From: Pseudomonas sp. B21-028
Lineage (GTDB): Bacteria > Pseudomonadota > Gammaproteobacteria > Pseudomonadales > Pseudomonadaceae
Reading direction: 5' to 3'
DNA length: 64,000 bases
NCBI RefSeq assembly: GCF_024749045.1
Contig: NZ_CP087184.1
Location: forward strand, 1,736,001-1,800,000
The translations under genes and the position numbers were made by a program. Under the pieces are notes generated by a model, which worked only from the letters and a program-made list of their open reading frames with translations, did no database searches and was not told where the DNA came from. Below are positions 61,050 to 64,000 of the stretch, piece by piece. The stretch's first letter is position 1; every line of letters starts with the position of its first letter.

Positions 61050-62174
61050 ATGGTAGTTAAAGTCCTGGTGGTGGACGATTCGGGGTTCTTCCGCCGCCGC
61101 GTCTCGGAAATTCTCTCGGCGGACACGACGATTCAGGTCGTCGGTACCGCGACCAATGGCAAAGAGGCAATCGATCAGGCCCTGGCACTCAAGCCGGACG
61201 TGATCACCATGGACTATGAGATGCCAATGATGGATGGCATCACGGCGGTGCGGCATATCATGCAGCGCTGCCCGACCCCGGTATTGATGTTCTCGTCCCT
61301 GACCCACGAAGGTGCCCGTGTCACCCTCGACGCGCTGGATGCCGGGGCGGTGGATTTCCTGCCGAAGAACTTCGAGGACATCTCGCGCAACCCCGACAAG
61401 GTTCGGCAGTTGCTGTGCGAGAAGGTCCACAGCATTTCCCGCAGCAACCGCCGTGTGAGTGCCTACACACCACCGGCCCCCGCGCCCGTGGCTGCACCGA
61501 GTCCCGCGCCGTCGTCGGGCAGCTTCAATCCGCCCCCGGTACGCAGTGCCCCGGCCCCTGCGCCCACACGTCCGACTCCGGCCAGTGCGTCGTCGCCGGC
61601 ACCTAAGCGCAAGGCCTACAAGCTGGTTGCCATCGGCACGTCCACGGGCGGTCCGGTGGCGCTGCAACGGGTCCTGACCCAGTTGCCGGCCAACTTCCCA
61701 GCCCCCATCGTGTTGATCCAGCACATGCCCGCGGCCTTCACCAAGGCGTTCGCCGAGCGCCTGGACAAGCTGTGCAATATCAGCGTCAAGGAAGCCGAGG
61801 ACGGCGATATCCTGCGGCCGGGCCTGGCACTGCTGGCTCCGGGTGGCAAGCAGATGATGGTCGACGGTCGCGGCGCGGTGAAAATCCTGCCGGGCGACGA
61901 GCGCCTTAACTACAAGCCCTGTGTGGACATTACTTTCGGTTCCGCAGCCAAATCCTACGGTGACAAAGTTCTGGCGGTGGTGCTGACCGGTATGGGCGCC
62001 GACGGTCGCGAAGGCGCCCGTCTGCTCAAGCAGGGCGGCAGTGCTATCTGGGCCCAGGACGAAGCCAGTTGCGTGATCTATGGCATGCCGATGGCGATTG
62101 TCAAAGCGGACCTGGCCGATGCGGTGTACGGGCTGGACGACATCGGTAAATACCTGGTCGAGGCGTGTCTGTAA
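61050..62174 (+). CDS. cheB: Chemotaxis methylesterase CheB
   Basis: 374 aa. Receiver domain with Asp55 ([13 protein letters not shown]), a Pro/Ala-rich linker (about 140-185), and the methylesterase domain with [15 protein letters not shown] and [10 protein letters not shown] supplying the Ser-His-Asp triad. It removes methyl groups from chemoreceptors and has deamidase activity in the family. The ATG at 61050 is 5 nt after GGAG. It overlaps motC by 1 bp. Confidence 0.96.
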   Translation: MVVKVLVVDDSGFFRRRVSEILSADTTIQVVGTATNGKEAIDQALALKPDVITMDYEMPMMDGITAVRHIMQRCPTPVLMFSSLTHEGARVTLDALDAGAVDFLPKNFEDISRNPDKVRQLLCEKVHSISRSNRRVSAYTPPAPAPVAAPSPAPSSGSFNPPPVRSAPAPAPTRPTPASASSPAPKRKAYKLVAIGTSTGGPVALQRVLTQLPANFPAPIVLIQHMPAAFTKAFAERLDKLCNISVKEAEDGDILRPGLALLAPGGKQMMVDGRGAVKILPGDERLNYKPCVDITFGSAAKSYGDKVLAVVLTGMGADGREGARLLKQGGSAIWAQDEASCVIYGMPMAIVKADLADAVYGLDDIGKYLVEACL

Positions 62175-62914
62175 TGGATGTCCTCAGCCTGATCGGCATC
62201 ATCATGGCGTTCGTCGCCATCATTGGTGGCAACTATCTGGAAGGCGGTCATCTCGGCGCCCTGGCCAATGGCCCAGCGGCGCTGATCGTGCTCGGTGGCA
62301 CCATCGGCGCCGCGCTGTTGCAATCGCCCATGAGTGCTTTCAAGCGTGCCATGCAGGTGCTGGTCTGGATTCTGTTTCCACCACGGGTCGACCTGGCCGG
62401 CGGCATCGACCGTGTCGTGAACTGGAGCCTGACTGCCCGCAAGGAAGGCCTGCTCGGCCTGGAAGGCGTGGCCGATGCCGAACCTGACAACTACTCGCGA
62501 AAAGGCCTGCAATTGCTGGTGGACGGCGCCGAGCCGGAAGCCATCCGCAGCATCCTGGAAGTGGATTTCTACACCCAGGAAAGCCGCGATATCGAAGCGG
62601 CCAAGGTTTTCGAAAGCATGGGCGGTTATGCGCCTACCATCGGCATCATCGGTGCGGTGATGGGCCTGATCCACGTGATGGGCAACCTGGCTGACCCCTC
62701 GCAATTGGGTAGCGGCATCGCCGTGGCGTTCGTGGCCACTATCTATGGCGTGGCCAGCGCCAACCTGGTGTTGTTGCCAATTGCCGCCAAACTCAAGTCT
62801 ATTGCCTTGCGCCAGTCGCGTTATCGCGAAATGTTGCTGGAAGGAATCCTGTCGATCGCCGAAGGTGAAAATCCGCGCTCCATTGAATTGAAGCTCCAGG
62901 GCTTCATGGATTAA
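62174..62914 (+). CDS. motC: Flagellar stator protein MotC
   Basis: 246 aa, MotA family with four TM helices. [25 protein letters not shown] starts the protein; the conserved proton-channel and torque region reads MGGYAPTIGIIGAVMGLIHVM and AVAFVATIYGVASANLVLLPIA. With MotD it forms one of the two Pseudomonas stators. The start ATG lies in the TAATG overlap with cheB. Confidence 0.95.
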   Translation: MDVLSLIGIIMAFVAIIGGNYLEGGHLGALANGPAALIVLGGTIGAALLQSPMSAFKRAMQVLVWILFPPRVDLAGGIDRVVNWSLTARKEGLLGLEGVADAEPDNYSRKGLQLLVDGAEPEAIRSILEVDFYTQESRDIEAAKVFESMGGYAPTIGIIGAVMGLIHVMGNLADPSQLGSGIAVAFVATIYGVASANLVLLPIAAKLKSIALRQSRYREMLLEGILSIAEGENPRSIELKLQGFMD

Positions 62915-62929
62915 TGGGAGTAATGGACC

Positions 62930-63814
62930 ATGGCGCGTCGCCGGAATCATGAAGAGCACGTCAATCATGAACGTTGGTTGGTGTCCTACGCCGACTTCAT
63001 CACATTGCTGTTCGCCTTTTTCGTGGTCATGTATTCGATCTCCTCGGTCAACGAGGGCAAATACAAGGTCATCTCCGAGGCGTTGATCGGCGTCTTTACC
63101 GACTCGGACCGCGCCCTCAAGCCAATTCCCATTGGCGACGAGCGGCCCAAGACGACCACGCCGGCCAAGCCGCTGGTCCGTGACGCCGAGCAGGTCGATG
63201 CCGGCATTGCCGGTGGCAGCGACCCGTTGAAAAGCATCGCCGACGACATCAGCGCGGCATTCGGCGACCTGATCAGCTCCAACCAGATGACCGTGCGCGG
63301 CAACGAGTTGTGGGTGGAGATCGAACTCAACTCCAGCCTGTTGTTCGGTAGCGGCGACGCCATGCCCAGCGACATGGCGTTCAACATCATCGACAAGGTG
63401 GCGGCGATCCTGAAGCCGTTCGATAACCCGATCCATGTGGAGGGGTTCACGGATGACCAGCCGATTCGCACCGCGCAGTATCCAACCAACTGGGAATTGT
63501 CTTCGGCCCGTTCCGCGAGCATCGTGCGCATGCTTGCGATGCAGGGTGTGAACCCCGGCCGCCTGGCGTCGGTGGGGTATGGCGAGTTCCAGCCGGTGGC
63601 CAACAACGCCACCGTCGAAGGTCGGGCGAAAAATCGGCGCGTGGTATTGGTGGTGTCGCGCAACCTTGATGTACGCCGCAGCCTGACCGGTACCGGCACG
63701 GCCAACGCAAAGCCGGACGCTGCATTGAAGCGGGCTGGCACACAAACTGCACCGACCCCGGTCAAGACACCGGGAAGACAGAGTGCCGTCAATTCTCCGT
63801 CACCCGCTTTATAA
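62930..63814 (+). CDS. motD: Flagellar stator protein MotD
   Basis: 294 aa, MotB family. Plug and TM region WLVSYADFITLLFAFFVVMYS has the proton-carrying Asp (YADF). The C-terminal OmpA-like peptidoglycan-binding domain is VEGFTDDQPI, then LASVGYGEFQPVANNATVEGRAKNRRVVL. A Pro/Ala/Thr-rich tail follows. It anchors the MotC stator to the wall. Confidence 0.95.
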   Translation: MARRRNHEEHVNHERWLVSYADFITLLFAFFVVMYSISSVNEGKYKVISEALIGVFTDSDRALKPIPIGDERPKTTTPAKPLVRDAEQVDAGIAGGSDPLKSIADDISAAFGDLISSNQMTVRGNELWVEIELNSSLLFGSGDAMPSDMAFNIIDKVAAILKPFDNPIHVEGFTDDQPIRTAQYPTNWELSSARSASIVRMLAMQGVNPGRLASVGYGEFQPVANNATVEGRAKNRRVVLVVSRNLDVRRSLTGTGTANAKPDAALKRAGTQTAPTPVKTPGRQSAVNSPSPAL

Positions 63815-63863
63815 CCGAGCTATTTCTCGGTCGAGCCTGTTTCGGCCGGGAGGAACGATCTGA

Positions 63864-64000
63864 ATGAGAGTCTGGGCAGTTGCCAATCAAAAAGGTGGGG
63901 TGGGTAAAACCACCTCTTCCATCGCTTTAGCCGGATTACTGGCCGAGGCGGGCAAGCGTGTGGTCATCGTCGACCTGGACCCCCATGGCTCGATGACCAG
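63864..64000 (+). CDS. ParA/Soj-family ATPase of the chemotaxis locus (5' part only)
   Basis: The first 45 codons are visible; the rest lies beyond base 64000. The deviant Walker A is NQKGGVGKTTSSIALAGLLA and the next strand VVIVDLDPHGS. The ATG at 63864 follows GGGAGGAACGATCTGA. In pseudomonads and vibrios a ParA-like protein (ParC) here positions chemotaxis arrays at the pole, with cheW downstream. Confidence 0.88.
   Translation, partial: MRVWAVANQKGGVGKTTSSIALAGLLAEAGKRVVIVDLDPHGSMT

Noticed and set aside
62078..63745. Long minus-strand open frame opposite motC and motD
   Set aside because: Same reason: a shadow of well-identified genes, with no family match.
1..64000. Insertion sequences, prophage, tRNA genes or CRISPR arrays
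   Set aside because: I looked for transposase motifs, integrases, tRNA-like cloverleaf tails and regular repeats and found none.

Overview
The window is from the chromosome of a Pseudomonas, most likely of the P. fluorescens complex. The evidence is the divergent phhA/phhR pair, a single polar-flagellum regulon of the FleQ/FleSR/FliA type, motC/motD, the HptB-HsbR-HsbA trio, GC-rich codon usage, and repeated GTGGGAGC-type REP palindromes. Almost everything is on the + strand.

Layout. 1-2437: phhA (minus strand, cut by the window edge) and divergent phhR, with two TyrR-like boxes between them. 2453-11304: a seven-gene sugar/glycosylation island behind its own sigma-54-type promoter (WbqC family protein, 1178-aa multidomain glycosyltransferase, methyltransferase, NAD-dependent epimerase, ATP-grasp enzyme, metallophosphoesterase, WecE-type aminotransferase). 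11405-19903: flgFGHIJKL (rod, rings, peptidoglycan hydrolase, hook-filament junction). 20007-27823: a second glycosylation block laid out as in the P. syringae flagellin glycosylation island (fgt1, fgt2, ketoacyl-ACP synthase III homologue). 28055-31795: fliC, flaG, fliD, fliS, fliT. 31965-36266: regulators fleQ and fleSR. 36405-42263: fliEFGHIJ. 42367-44839: hsbA, hsbR, hptB. 44875-51925: fliKLMNOPQR and flhB. 52095-57349: flhA, flhF, a 29-codon ORF, fleN, fliA. 57516-64000: cheYZAB, motCD and the start of a ParA-type ATPase.

Regulation read from sequence. Eight GG-N10-GC sigma-54-type promoters lie before the WbqC island, flgF, fliD, fleS, fliE, fliK, fliL and flhA. Two FliA (sigma-28) promoters lie before fliC and fliS. 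Terminator hairpins follow fgt2, fliC and fliD. Five REPIN-type palindromes sit only at transcription-unit boundaries. FleQ would drive the early sigma-54 promoters, FleSR the middle ones, and FliA the filament genes.

The most unusual content is the duplicated glycosylation machinery. Three giant glycosyltransferases share a common core whose GT2 metal-binding residues look eroded, and each carries a different N-terminal head. The first island, under a flagellar-style promoter, encodes enzymes predicted to make a 4-amino-4,6-dideoxyhexose and possibly to methylate and acylate it. This is probably a variable flagellin-decoration system. The glycan structure and the acceptor are inferences.
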